Assembly: GCA_029987115.1 (NCBI GenBank)
Contig: DALTWK010000007.1
Coordinates: forward strand, 1 to 64,000
Direction: 5' to 3'
Length of the DNA stretch: 64,000 nucleotides
Source of the DNA: Methanocorpusculum sp.
GTDB taxonomy: Archaea > Halobacteriota > Methanomicrobia > Methanomicrobiales > Methanocorpusculaceae
The translations under genes and the position numbers were made by a program. A model generated the notes under the pieces. It did no database searches and was not told the DNA's origin. It was given only the letters and a program-made list of their open reading frames with translations. Shown here piece by piece: positions 52,601 through 60,915 of this stretch (its first letter is position 1; each line of letters starts with the position of its first letter).

Positions 52601-53512
52601 TCAGGCAGTAAGTCCCGTAATCTTTGCAACCGCGTCAGTGGTGCCGTTCGCATTCTCGCGGAGATAGTGCGGGCAGAATAACTCGTAGGAGATACCAGTT
52701 ACCGGCGATAATCCCTCGAACTCCGGGGCTTTGAAGATGATGCGGTAGTCGACCGGATTCAGATATTCGAAATACTGACGGGACGAATCGACCGGGGTGA
52801 CAAGAGCGGTTCCTGCCGGCAGATACGGGGTCGTGTAAATCTGACCGCTGCCGAGAATCTCTTTGATTGCCTGGTATTCACGGTCGCCGTTGTCGTATCT
52901 CTTGCCGAGAATGGCGGACTTGATTTCATGCGTCACGGCAAGATTGTAGGAACCTGCGTCGCCGAAGACAGTCGATGCTTCAAGCGCCGAGATGGCATCT
53001 ACGACATACTGGTACATCGTGCCCGCAGTGGCGATGGAACCGCCGTGAATGACATTTCCTGCAGCCTGCGAGAAGCCTTTGACAACATAGGTGGAACCGT
53101 CGGGCGCCCAGCCGTTGAAAATCATCTGCTCCTCCTGTTCAGCCACTTTGCGTGATGCGGTGACAGCTGCAATGCTGTTTAAGGAATACTCAGGCGAATC
53201 GGCACGGTTCTCCCATGCGAGGAGATCTTCCATCCGCACTTCGAATTTCTTGTAGAGAATCGGCACATTCACAACGTGAAGTTCCGATCTGATGGAATCA
53301 GAGAACTCGTTGCCGGACGGCAGGTTCCACTGTACAAATCCGTCGGATAAATCAGAGACGGAGGTAATCTCAAAAGAGGTCTTCCCGTCTCCTTTCATGA
53401 ACGGATTGATGGCGGCGAAGCGGCGGCCGATGAGCGTGTTTCGTAAAATCGGTACAATTTCCCGTGATGCTATGGTTGCTGCACGGGAGAGCGGGGTATC
53501 AGGGTTTGGCAT
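52601..53512 (-). CDS. Major capsid protein (HK97 fold, encapsulin-like)
   Basis: The product of 303 residues has an N-terminal ASREIVPILRNTLIGRRFAA, then FEVRMEDLLAWE, EEQMIFNGWAPDGSTYVVKG (P-domain-like), AGSYNLAVTHEIKSAILGKR and IYTTPYLPAGTALV (A-domain-like). This is the layout of encapsulin-related HK97-fold capsids. It follows the decoration and protease genes, as usual. There is no long N-terminal delta domain, consistent with a separate scaffold in the protease C-terminus. Confidence 0.8.
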   Translation of the reverse strand: MPNPDTPLSRAATIASREIVPILRNTLIGRRFAAINPFMKGDGKTSFEITSVSDLSDGFVQWNLPSGNEFSDSIRSELHVVNVPILYKKFEVRMEDLLAWENRADSPEYSLNSIAAVTASRKVAEQEEQMIFNGWAPDGSTYVVKGFSQAAGNVIHGGSIATAGTMYQYVVDAISALEASTVFGDAGSYNLAVTHEIKSAILGKRYDNGDREYQAIKEILGSGQIYTTPYLPAGTALVTPVDSSRQYFEYLNPVDYRIIFKAPEFEGLSPVTGISYELFCPHYLRENANGTTDAVAKITGLTA

Positions 53513-53525
53513 TCTTCTAACCTCC

Positions 53526-54029
53526 TCAGATAAGTGACTTGACTGCGATTCTCACGGCAGGGGAACCTGCAGCAATAGTCATGGATTCAAGCGCAATCGC
53601 AACCGGCGGCAGCGGATTCTTTGCAGTTCCGGATTCGACCGTTCCGTTCGGATTGTAAATCGTGAGCGTTCCGTCGCCGTTGTCGGTGAGAAGCGTTCCG
53701 ATGCTGACGGTGACTGCTTCATCAGCCGAACCGGAGATAAAGGCATAGACCTCGAAATCTCCTCCGGCAACAACAGCAACCGTATCGCCTGCGACAAATG
53801 ATGAGTCAAGCGAGGTCGGGCGGAACTTGTAATCGGTATGTTCAAAGGAAAGCCAGCCTGCAGGCATCCGTGACCCGTCTGACTTTTTCGTCTTGTAGTC
53901 GTTTCCGTCGGCAATCATCAGAGAACCTGCAACAGCCGCTGCAGTCAGAACCTTATCAGTAACGATAAGCGGCTCACCGCGGTTGATGACTTTGCCTTCC
54001 GGCCTTCTCACATACGTTTCACCGGTCAT
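53526..54029 (-). CDS. Capsid decoration-like protein
   Basis: The product of 167 residues is strand-rich (AAAVAGSLMIADGNDYK, VAGDTVAVVAGGDFEVYAFI). It lies between protease and capsid and overlaps the protease end by four bases, the place of head decoration or DUF2190-like proteins. Confidence 0.55.
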   Translation of the reverse strand: MTGETYVRRPEGKVINRGEPLIVTDKVLTAAAVAGSLMIADGNDYKTKKSDGSRMPAGWLSFEHTDYKFRPTSLDSSFVAGDTVAVVAGGDFEVYAFISGSADEAVTVSIGTLLTDNGDGTLTIYNPNGTVESGTAKNPLPPVAIALESMTIAAGSPAVRIAVKSLI

Positions 54030-55024
54030 ACAGACCTCCGTGAGAGATCGCCGACCGTGGTATACGGGTCGTCAATCGAAATCGAATGGGCAAACGGAAC
54101 GCCTTCCGGTTCGGTGGTCTTTTCCGTATTCTTCATCTCAAGTGCATGCATGAGAAGCGTGACCGGATCGGTCTCAAACGAGGTCTTCAGCTGGGCAATC
54201 TGCTCCTCGGTCTCTTTCATGCCGATTGGAAGCGACTGCAGAAGGCGTTCGAACTTCGCCTGCTGTTCACGTGCTTTGAACTGTGCAACTTCCGCTTTCA
54301 GAGCGGCAATCTCTTCTTCAGCAGAATGTTTCAGGTTTTCAGCCTCGGCGGCAAGCGTCTCCTTTTCCGATAAGGCATGCCTGAGACCGGCAATTTCTTC
54401 CTGCAGAGCAGCTGCTTCTGCTGCGGCAGGGTTTTCCTGCGGTACGTCTTCCGTACCGTCGTGTATTTCTTCTGGCATAGGTAGAACCTCCGGCAGAACT
54501 GAATTGACATAGGCTCCGGGATCTCCCGGTAGCACTCGGTCCACTACATACGGGAATATCAGCACATGATTCGGCACCGGTGCGGAGGTGATGCGGTCGC
54601 CGTCGGAAGTGACAGTAAATGCTGTAGACGGCACCAGTTTTCCGGAAGACCAGAGTGCGGATATCTCGGATTCGTCGGACTCGATGACAAGCGACGCCAT
54701 CAGACGGGCACCGCCTTCCAGCACAATGCGGGGGCGGGCGACGTGACCAACGAACTTTCCGCCGATATCAGCTGCAGCCTTTCCCGGGTTTTGGCAAACT
54801 CCGGCAAAGTCCGAAGGATGAACACCGGACGGATGGTAGATGACCGGGATTCCTTCCCAGGAGGCAAGGGATTCCTGGAACAGTTCCCGGTCGAAAAACA
54901 GTTTTGCCTGGCCGACACGACGGTCAAGGCTCTGGAGCTTGGTATCGTTGAAGACCAGGCTGTTTACCGCAGTCTCGCCGATTTCAGTTCCGAAGATTTT
55001 CAGTTCTTGAGTAGTGTCTGGCAC
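54026..55024 (-). CDS. Prohead protease with C-terminal scaffold (DUF2213-like)
   Basis: The product of 332 residues has an N-terminal protease-like domain (about 20-175) with SWEGIPVIYHPSG and KLVPSTAFTV. The C-terminal half is a long coiled coil (about 205-265, rich in Glu, Ala and Leu) that would serve as capsid scaffold. It is the first gene of the leftward operon, divergent from the portal. Confidence 0.68.
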   Translation of the reverse strand: MPDTTQELKIFGTEIGETAVNSLVFNDTKLQSLDRRVGQAKLFFDRELFQESLASWEGIPVIYHPSGVHPSDFAGVCQNPGKAAADIGGKFVGHVARPRIVLEGGARLMASLVIESDESEISALWSSGKLVPSTAFTVTSDGDRITSAPVPNHVLIFPYVVDRVLPGDPGAYVNSVLPEVLPMPEEIHDGTEDVPQENPAAAEAAALQEEIAGLRHALSEKETLAAEAENLKHSAEEEIAALKAEVAQFKAREQQAKFERLLQSLPIGMKETEEQIAQLKTSFETDPVTLLMHALEMKNTEKTTEPEGVPFAHSISIDDPYTTVGDLSRRSV

Positions 55025-55165
55025 GCTTACTTATGTCTCGTTTCTGAGATAAGCCCAATCGTCCCCTGTATCTCAGACTGACACCTGTATCAGAACATCA
55101 CTTTAATATGGGTGCGGTGCGGGGCTGAAAAACCCCTATCTCATACAGCATATACTTCTCTATCT

Positions 55166-56392
55166 ATGCCCCCGAATACCACCGACCGCACCGGGTATGC
55201 TTTCGTATCCAATGTGATGCAGCCATACTCAGTACAGCAGGTCAATGCACGCAAAATCTACGAACTCTCAGAAAACCTCTACATAACAGGAATTGTCCGT
55301 CAGATGATGAATCTGATTCTCCCGGGCACTGTCACCATCTCAGTTTATGACGACAAAGATGACGTCGTTGAAGATGTCTCACGCAAACTCAACCGCATGT
55401 TCTCTTCTCCTGAGTGCAGCATCAAGTCCGCAGCCCGCACCGGACTCTATGATTTGATAACTTGGGGAATCTCGCTTTTCAACTGGGTGTGGAAAAAGGA
55501 GGGGGCAGAAATTGTCTGCACGGAACTGAACCACCTGCACCCCTACACGTTCCGTGATGCCCCGCTGTCTCTGAATTTTGATGATATTGTCTACGGCCGC
55601 CTGCTCCACGGCATCTATTATTCTCTGAAAGACCGTTCCATGCACTACTGTCAGTCGCAGCAGTTTTCGGTTGTGGAATTATCTGCAGACAATCTCTTTG
55701 TGATGAAGGATGCTGCAGCAAACTATCCTGACGGCGAATCGCTGATTCTTCCGATTGCGGTTCTGACCGACTTTCTGGAATACACCTGGAACGCACTCGG
55801 TCAGCAGATGTACCGGACCGGAGCCCCCATCATGTTCATCACGGTTAAAGATCCAAAGCCGGAGCGGATGATGTACGGCGAGAAGATTAAAGGAGATATT
55901 GACTACGCGAAAGAAATTCTTGCCAGCTGGGGAAAAGATACGCCGTTTACCTTACGCGAGAACATGACGGTATCGACTGTTGATGTCAAAGAAGGAAGTC
56001 TTGCGATTGAAACCATCAACACAGCAGGAGAAACGATTCGCGACTACATCTCGCCGGTTGGAATGCTCGGGCGTGACGGGTCGCTGATTGGCGGAAATAC
56101 TGACGCCTCACTCAAACTCGTCAACAACAACATCCGCGGATGGGTGTCGTTGCTGCAGGAAAATCTCAGACGGCTGCCGAACTACTATCTCCAGGCAAAT
56201 CATTATCCAGCAACGTGGCATGCAGAAGTGAACATAGACACGATGACGGTGGAAGATACTGCAGCAAACAGGGAAAAGGCGAAGATGATTTTTGAGACGA
56301 AATGCGGGACGCTGAATGAAGTTAGAGAACTGCTCGGGATGGAGGGTGTGTCAAAAGAAGAGATGATAGAGATGATAGAGGAATGGGGATAA
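55166..56392 (+). CDS. Portal protein
   Basis: The start ATG at 55166 (MPPNTTDRTGYAFVSN) gives 408 residues; a GTG at 55112 is possible but overlaps the promoter area. The central part includes YDLITWGISLFNWVWKKEGA, IVDGRLLHG-like turns and DLFVMKDAAANYPDGES, with the C-terminal GMLGRDGSLIGGNTDASLKL, typical of the portal family. The end is helical and matches the fragment at 9930-10190. Portals form the dodecameric DNA gate of the head. Divergence from the protease gene and absence of a terminase next to it are unusual. Confidence 0.75.
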   Translation: MPPNTTDRTGYAFVSNVMQPYSVQQVNARKIYELSENLYITGIVRQMMNLILPGTVTISVYDDKDDVVEDVSRKLNRMFSSPECSIKSAARTGLYDLITWGISLFNWVWKKEGAEIVCTELNHLHPYTFRDAPLSLNFDDIVYGRLLHGIYYSLKDRSMHYCQSQQFSVVELSADNLFVMKDAAANYPDGESLILPIAVLTDFLEYTWNALGQQMYRTGAPIMFITVKDPKPERMMYGEKIKGDIDYAKEILASWGKDTPFTLRENMTVSTVDVKEGSLAIETINTAGETIRDYISPVGMLGRDGSLIGGNTDASLKLVNNNIRGWVSLLQENLRRLPNYYLQANHYPATWHAEVNIDTMTVEDTAANREKAKMIFETKCGTLNEVRELLGMEGVSKEEMIEMIEEWG

Positions 56393-56585
56393 AATAACCG
56401 GGTGAATACGCATAAGAGATTACATCTCAGACCCGACTCTACGAACTCCAAATAATGGTTGGGAATTCCAATCTTATTTTTTATGCGGGGGTGAATCGGA
56501 CTCGTTCAAGTGTCTTCGACAGATTCATTTCACACAGAAAATTCAATCGGGAAACTTTGTATAGAAGAGGTATAAATATACAGTA

Positions 56586-57146
56586 ATGAATAGTGGCAAT
56601 ACTGAACAAAAGGATGACTATGCCCAGTTTATGGAACAATTTATGAAACCATATTCCAAGGCAAACAATCTCAGGAGGGAATATAAAGACGAGGAAGCGT
56701 TATCAATTTATCAGAATCTGCTGCCGTTGACTGAAAATCTCTTGAATAAATATAACGGCATCCGGGAACGCGAAATCCACACCGATATATTAGATAAAAT
56801 AGGAATGTGCTTATCAGGATTGTGCCGGGATGAGGAAGCACTCACAATTTTCTTGAAATCCTATGATATAAAGAAAGATCTTATGACTGAAGACCCGTCC
56901 CCAGAGAAGAAATGTTATTTTGCATTTACTGCATACTGTATTGGAGATTCTCTTTATCTTCTCGAGCGATACAACGAAGCGCTCGAATATTACCGAACTG
57001 GTATGCGGACGCTTAACCCGATTCTTAAGAATTGTGACGTTGCTAACGCGTATGATCTATTCGAACAAATCAAGAAAGCATATGAAAGAACTCTTGTCGA
57101 TGCAGATGAAAATCAATCAAAGTTGGATGAGTTCAGCGACGCTTAA
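56586..57146 (+). CDS. Tetratricopeptide-repeat protein
   Basis: The product of 186 residues has about four TPR-type helical pairs (EYKDEEALSIYQNLLPLTE, LCRDEEALTIFLKSYD, YLLERYNEALEYYRTGM). It is soluble, without signal or membrane segment. Its 3' end overlaps that of the convergent membrane protein at 57133 by 14 bases. It could be a partner of the adjacent secretion-toxin locus; TATA-like sequences lie at 56551-56557 and 56570-56580. Confidence 0.7.
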   Translation: MNSGNTEQKDDYAQFMEQFMKPYSKANNLRREYKDEEALSIYQNLLPLTENLLNKYNGIREREIHTDILDKIGMCLSGLCRDEEALTIFLKSYDIKKDLMTEDPSPEKKCYFAFTAYCIGDSLYLLERYNEALEYYRTGMRTLNPILKNCDVANAYDLFEQIKKAYERTLVDADENQSKLDEFSDA

Positions 57147-58089
57147 TCCAAGCATATATTACACCAATTACAACCAAACCACCCGCTCCAAGCCAGATAT
57201 AGGATACAGGGCCTTCACGGGCAATCCAGGTTGTCAACTCAGGAATAATAATCTTTGTTATTAACAATATTACTAGAATGATAGCAACTATAATAGCTCC
57301 GACAATAACACAAATTTTAACCGTCTTGGGATTAGCTGTATGATTTGATTTTTGTGTGGTATTATTATCCCGAACTTTTTCTTTTTTCGGGCGCTTTTTC
57401 GAGAGAGCTAAACATCTTTTGCCTAATTTTTCGGAATCACGGTATCCGGAGATATGTTTAAACATAACAGCCGCATCGTAATAATGCTCGTTATCCATCA
57501 GCATTATCGCTGTTTCATAATCTTCTTTAAGTTTTAACGAGAGCTGGTTATCTTTGCACTGCTCCAAGAGAGACTTGGAATCCTTATAGTCCGTAATCTC
57601 CTCAAAAGAATGGATTGCATTGTTGTAACTGTTAATTGTGTTAAGCTTCATCTCAGCACAAGCGTACACATATTTCTCCTCACACTTGGAAAGGCGTGCA
57701 CGTTCTTCCCTATCATCCTGAATCTGCTTTAATTTCTTTTGGCAGAATGTGATAAGTTCCTCGGCATTTTTATAAACTGGGATTTGAAGCAATAGTGAAA
57801 GACCCTGTGCATACCCATCCTCAGTTTTAAGTTTCATCTGTGCAACAGAGTTTTGGTAAATATTCTCTTTCTCTTGGAGAATCTCATATTGACGATTGAA
57901 TAAGTTGTAACTCTCATTAACCCTCTTAAAATAAGCCAGGTATGATGCACAATTTGATGAAATAACATTGGTATGATAGTCAACCCCGCCATCAAGGATT
58001 CTAAACTTTGAATTGAGAAGGGATTGATATTTATCTTCAGATTTCGCAATTGTGATTTCTTTGAAGCTCGATCCTTGAAATGCAACCAT
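57133..58089 (-). CDS. Membrane-anchored TPR-like protein, copy 1
   Basis: The product of 318 residues has an N-terminal domain (about 1-75), a long helical region with repeats of the form YxxAxxxFxxIxxYxDSxxL (about 80-225: YNNAIHSFEEITDYKDSKSL and YYDAAVMFKHISGYRDSEKL), a basic linker, and a membrane segment (VGAIIVAIILVILLI, about 262-282). It then has a second hydrophobic segment (IWLGAGGLVVIGVIYAW) and a basic end. Residues up to the first membrane segment are identical to the copy at 58439-59374, but the tails differ. Possible roles are an immunity protein or a secretion-apparatus component; this is inference from the neighbours. Confidence 0.75.
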   Translation of the reverse strand: MVAFQGSSFKEITIAKSEDKYQSLLNSKFRILDGGVDYHTNVISSNCASYLAYFKRVNESYNLFNRQYEILQEKENIYQNSVAQMKLKTEDGYAQGLSLLLQIPVYKNAEELITFCQKKLKQIQDDREERARLSKCEEKYVYACAEMKLNTINSYNNAIHSFEEITDYKDSKSLLEQCKDNQLSLKLKEDYETAIMLMDNEHYYDAAVMFKHISGYRDSEKLGKRCLALSKKRPKKEKVRDNNTTQKSNHTANPKTVKICVIVGAIIVAIILVILLITKIIIPELTTWIAREGPVSYIWLGAGGLVVIGVIYAWIKRR

Positions 58090-58289
58090 GTTATATTTTC
58101 AGTTTTGCTGTTTAAGACAATATAATTTATTGATTCGTGAATAAAACACAACAGACGAGATTTTTTCAAAAAAGCTGTGATTACTTATTAACAGGATTCG
58201 CGCTAATTCGGTATACCCGGATATAGCATCAACTACGTTAAATTCAATAACTGCATTGCTTTTCGGAACCGGGGAGGAAGAAGTGCTTA

Positions 58290-58381
58290 TCAAACCATCC
58301 TATGGGAGACCATCGGAAATTGAAGTGGAAACCCCCTAAGTTTAAGTCATCTCCATAAATGAATGGAGTGAGATAAGGGGG
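58290..58381 (+). mobile_element. Possible IS200/IS605-type right-end remnant
   Basis: A hairpin with CCCCCT (58332-58337) pairing to AGGGGG (58376-58381) and CTCCAT (58351-58356) to ATGGAG (58363-58368) lies behind codons ending IKPSYGRPSEIEVET and a stop. This resembles the 3' end of tnpB-type genes and the subterminal hairpin of IS605/IS1341 elements. No transposase body remains. It sits exactly between the two duplicated membrane-protein genes. Confidence 0.4.
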
Positions 58382-58438
58382 ATTGTTTTAAATTCATTCC
58401 GGAATGAATCAATCTCCACAGGCAACCCATAAGTCCAT

Positions 58439-59374
58439 TCAACTCTTAAAATAATTTACAACTATTGCACCAACGACTAAAATTGCGATACCAATACATC
58501 CATAGAGAATTATGGTTGGTAATATCGGGAGAATTACCTTTACAAATAACAATATTACTAGAATGATAGCAACTATAATAGCTCCGACAATAACACAAAT
58601 TTTAACCGTCTTGGGATTAGCTGTATGATTTGATTTTTGTGTGGTATTATTATCCCGAACTTTTTCTTTTTTCGGGCGCTTTTTCGAGAGAGCTAAACAT
58701 CTTTTGCCTAATTTTTCGGAATCACGGTATCCGGAGATATGTTTAAACATAACAGCCGCATCGTAATAATGCTCGTTATCCATCAGCATTATCGCTGTTT
58801 CATAATCTTCTTTAAGTTTTAACGAGAGCTGGTTATCTTTGCACTGCTCCAAGAGAGACTTGGAATCCTTATAGTCCGTAATCTCCTCAAAAGAATGGAT
58901 TGCATTGTTGTAACTGTTAATTGTGTTAAGCTTCATCTCAGCACAAGCGTACACATATTTCTCCTCACACTTGGAAAGGCGTGCACGTTCTTCCCTATCA
59001 TCCTGAATCTGCTTTAATTTCTTTTGGCAGAATGTGATAAGTTCCTCGGCATTTTTATAAACTGGGATTTGAAGCAATAGTGAAAGACCCTGTGCATACC
59101 CATCCTCAGTTTTAAGTTTCATCTGTGCAACAGAGTTTTGGTAAATATTCTCTTTCTCTTGGAGAATCTCATATTGACGATTGAATAAGTTGTAACTCTC
59201 ATTAACCCTCTTAAAATAAGCCAGGTATGATGCACAATTTGATGAAATAACATTGGTATGATAGTCAACCCCGCCATCAAGGATTCTAAACTTTGAATTG
59301 AGAAGGGATTGATATTTATCTTCAGATTTCGCAATTGTGATTTCTTTGAAGCTCGATCCTTGAAATGCAACCAT
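58439..59374 (-). CDS. Membrane-anchored TPR-like protein, copy 2
   Basis: The start at 59374 is preferred over 59392, as it matches the start of copy 1 and GGAGGG lies 12-17 bases before it. The 311-residue product is identical to copy 1 through the basic linker (KKRPKKEKVRDNN) and most of the first membrane segment. It then diverges to FVKVILPILPTIILYG and a second membrane segment (CIGIAILVVGAIVVNYF). The different tails may specify different partners. Confidence 0.75.
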   Translation of the reverse strand: MVAFQGSSFKEITIAKSEDKYQSLLNSKFRILDGGVDYHTNVISSNCASYLAYFKRVNESYNLFNRQYEILQEKENIYQNSVAQMKLKTEDGYAQGLSLLLQIPVYKNAEELITFCQKKLKQIQDDREERARLSKCEEKYVYACAEMKLNTINSYNNAIHSFEEITDYKDSKSLLEQCKDNQLSLKLKEDYETAIMLMDNEHYYDAAVMFKHISGYRDSEKLGKRCLALSKKRPKKEKVRDNNTTQKSNHTANPKTVKICVIVGAIIVAIILVILLFVKVILPILPTIILYGCIGIAILVVGAIVVNYFKS

Positions 59375-59425
59375 GTTATATTTTCCCTCCATTTAAGATG
59401 TTTAAATCCAGATAGTCAATTGAAC

Positions 59426-60622
59426 TCATTCTAAGTCCCCCCACATTAACTCGTCCAACTCGGTTTGTGCTTCTGTATGTCCTTGATTAATTGCTTTTGT
59501 TAACCAATATATGGCTTGTTTAATATCTTTGGGAAGACCAGGGAGGTCCATACTGTACATCTTTCCAAGAAGACGTTGTGATCCAGAATCTCCCTGTTCT
59601 GCTGCTTTGGTTAACCACATAGCTGCAGTTTTATAATTAACATCAACCCCGTTACCTACTGTATACATCGTTGCCAATGTATTTTGAGCAAGGATATTTC
59701 CTTGTTCTGCAGATAAAATATAGTAGGAATGAGCTTTTTTAGGATCGGGAGAGACGCCTATCCCATTAAGATAACAGTCACCAAGGGAACATTGGGATTT
59801 TGCATTCCCCCTATCAGCGGCCTTGGTATACCAATAGATTGCTTTACTTATATCAGTCTCAACACCTTCGCCATTTTCATAACAGAACCCAAGATAGTAT
59901 TGTGCACAATCATCCCCATGTTCAGCAGCCCTGGTGTACCAATAGATTGCTTTCTCCATATCGTTATCCTCATCCTCATAGTAGTTAGCAAGCAGAAATT
60001 CCCCATCTCTAGAACCCAACTCCACAGATTTTTTAGCCCAGGATAATGCTTCGGCTTTATTTACAGCAACACCCTCTCCATCGTAATATGCTGACCCAAC
60101 TCTAGCCATAGCATCTGCATCTCCCAAATCAGCTGCTGATTTGTAGAAAGAGAATGAACGAGAGTAATCAACATCAAAATATATTCCCTCACAATAACAA
60201 TCGCCGAGTCGAATTAACGCATCACTTTGATTAGCATTTGCTGCTTTCGTCAACAATGTTATCCCCGATTCTGTTTTGTCCGTCTCCATTTCAAGATACA
60301 TGTCACCTAAGATATATTGAGCATGGATATTTCCAGATTCAGCTAAGGGGGACAGATATTTCTCGGCCTCAATGTAATTTACTGATGCCCCTATTCCTTT
60401 GCGAAGACAAAAACCAACCCAAAACATACCCCACTCATCACCATGATTTGCGACTTTGAAAAACCAGTAATAAGCAAGTTTCTCATTATTACCAATTAAT
60501 AGATAATATAAACCCAGGTTTATTTCAGCACCATTATAGCCGGATTCTACTTGTCTCTTCAACAAATCGTAATTTTCAAATTCCGAGCGATGTTCTAACA
60601 ATAAATCCCTAATACAAGGCAC
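59426..60622 (-). CDS. Sel1-repeat protein
   Basis: The product of 398 residues has about nine Sel1-like repeats of 36 residues (for example AIYWYTRAAEHGDDCAQYYL and AMWLTKAAEQGDSGSQRLLG). There is no signal peptide. Sel1 proteins are protein-binding scaffolds and in polymorphic toxin loci are often immunity or adaptor proteins. It lies 12 bases downstream of a small WXG-like gene on the same strand. Confidence 0.85.
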   Translation of the reverse strand: MPCIRDLLLEHRSEFENYDLLKRQVESGYNGAEINLGLYYLLIGNNEKLAYYWFFKVANHGDEWGMFWVGFCLRKGIGASVNYIEAEKYLSPLAESGNIHAQYILGDMYLEMETDKTESGITLLTKAANANQSDALIRLGDCYCEGIYFDVDYSRSFSFYKSAADLGDADAMARVGSAYYDGEGVAVNKAEALSWAKKSVELGSRDGEFLLANYYEDEDNDMEKAIYWYTRAAEHGDDCAQYYLGFCYENGEGVETDISKAIYWYTKAADRGNAKSQCSLGDCYLNGIGVSPDPKKAHSYYILSAEQGNILAQNTLATMYTVGNGVDVNYKTAAMWLTKAAEQGDSGSQRLLGKMYSMDLPGLPKDIKQAIYWLTKAINQGHTEAQTELDELMWGDLE

Positions 60623-60634
60623 AATTATTACCCC

Positions 60635-60904
60635 CTACAACTGAGAATAAAGCTCCATTTTTGACAACCGTTCTTCGATTGCCCTCGAGTTTTGTTCTGT
60701 AAATGAATCAATAAGCTTCTGGTAGTGATATACACTTTCCATGAATGCCTGTAAATCCGATCTGAGCTCGATATCTACACCTGATAGTGCTGAATTGCAT
60801 GATGAAATGCAATTCTCAGTAATTGAGCGTGTTGATTCTCTTAATCCATCAAGTATAGTCAATGCTGATTTCAATCCATTATCGTTAACAGAGATTACAT
60901 CCAT
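60635..60904 (-). CDS. Small helical WXG100-like protein (no W-x-G)
   Basis: The product of 89 residues is a predicted helical hairpin (SALTILDGLRESTRSITENC, then FMESVYHYQKLIDSFTEQNS), the size and layout of ESX-type secreted proteins, but without the central Trp. It lies 11 bases after the toxin gene. It may be a chaperone or partner of the toxin or another substrate. Confidence 0.55.
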   Translation of the reverse strand: MDVISVNDNGLKSALTILDGLRESTRSITENCISSCNSALSGVDIELRSDLQAFMESVYHYQKLIDSFTEQNSRAIEERLSKMELYSQL

Positions 60905-60915
60905 GATTTTTCTCC

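Larger units (their letters stand above)
26701..56392. mobile_element. Structural module of a defective tailed provirus (siphovirus-like)
   Basis: The gene order is that of a head-tail virus: portal, prohead protease, decoration protein, capsid, connectors, tail terminator, tail tube, fibres, tail chaperones, tape measure, distal tail. All genes except the portal, a toxin-antitoxin pair, a ribbon-helix-helix gene and two giant surface-protein genes lie on the minus strand. No terminase, replication, lysis or integrase gene is inside, and the left end is fused to hsdM. Pieces of related viruses are scattered at 570-1158, 9517-10190 and 37495-37704. The limits given are the outermost recognisable viral genes, since no attachment-site repeats were found. 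Confidence 0.8.
57262..59385 (-). repeat. 839-base direct duplication
   Basis: 57262-58100 recurs at 58547-59385 (offset 1285 bases), apparently without change over the parts compared. It covers most of a membrane-protein gene plus about ten bases upstream of the ATG. Only the 3' ends (the C-terminal tails) and the promoters differ, so it is a recent duplication or a gene-conversion tract. Confidence 0.9.

Noticed and set aside
56393..56585. Possible tRNA-like attachment site at the right end of the provirus
   Set aside because: No cloverleaf could be formed and no matching repeat was found at the left end.
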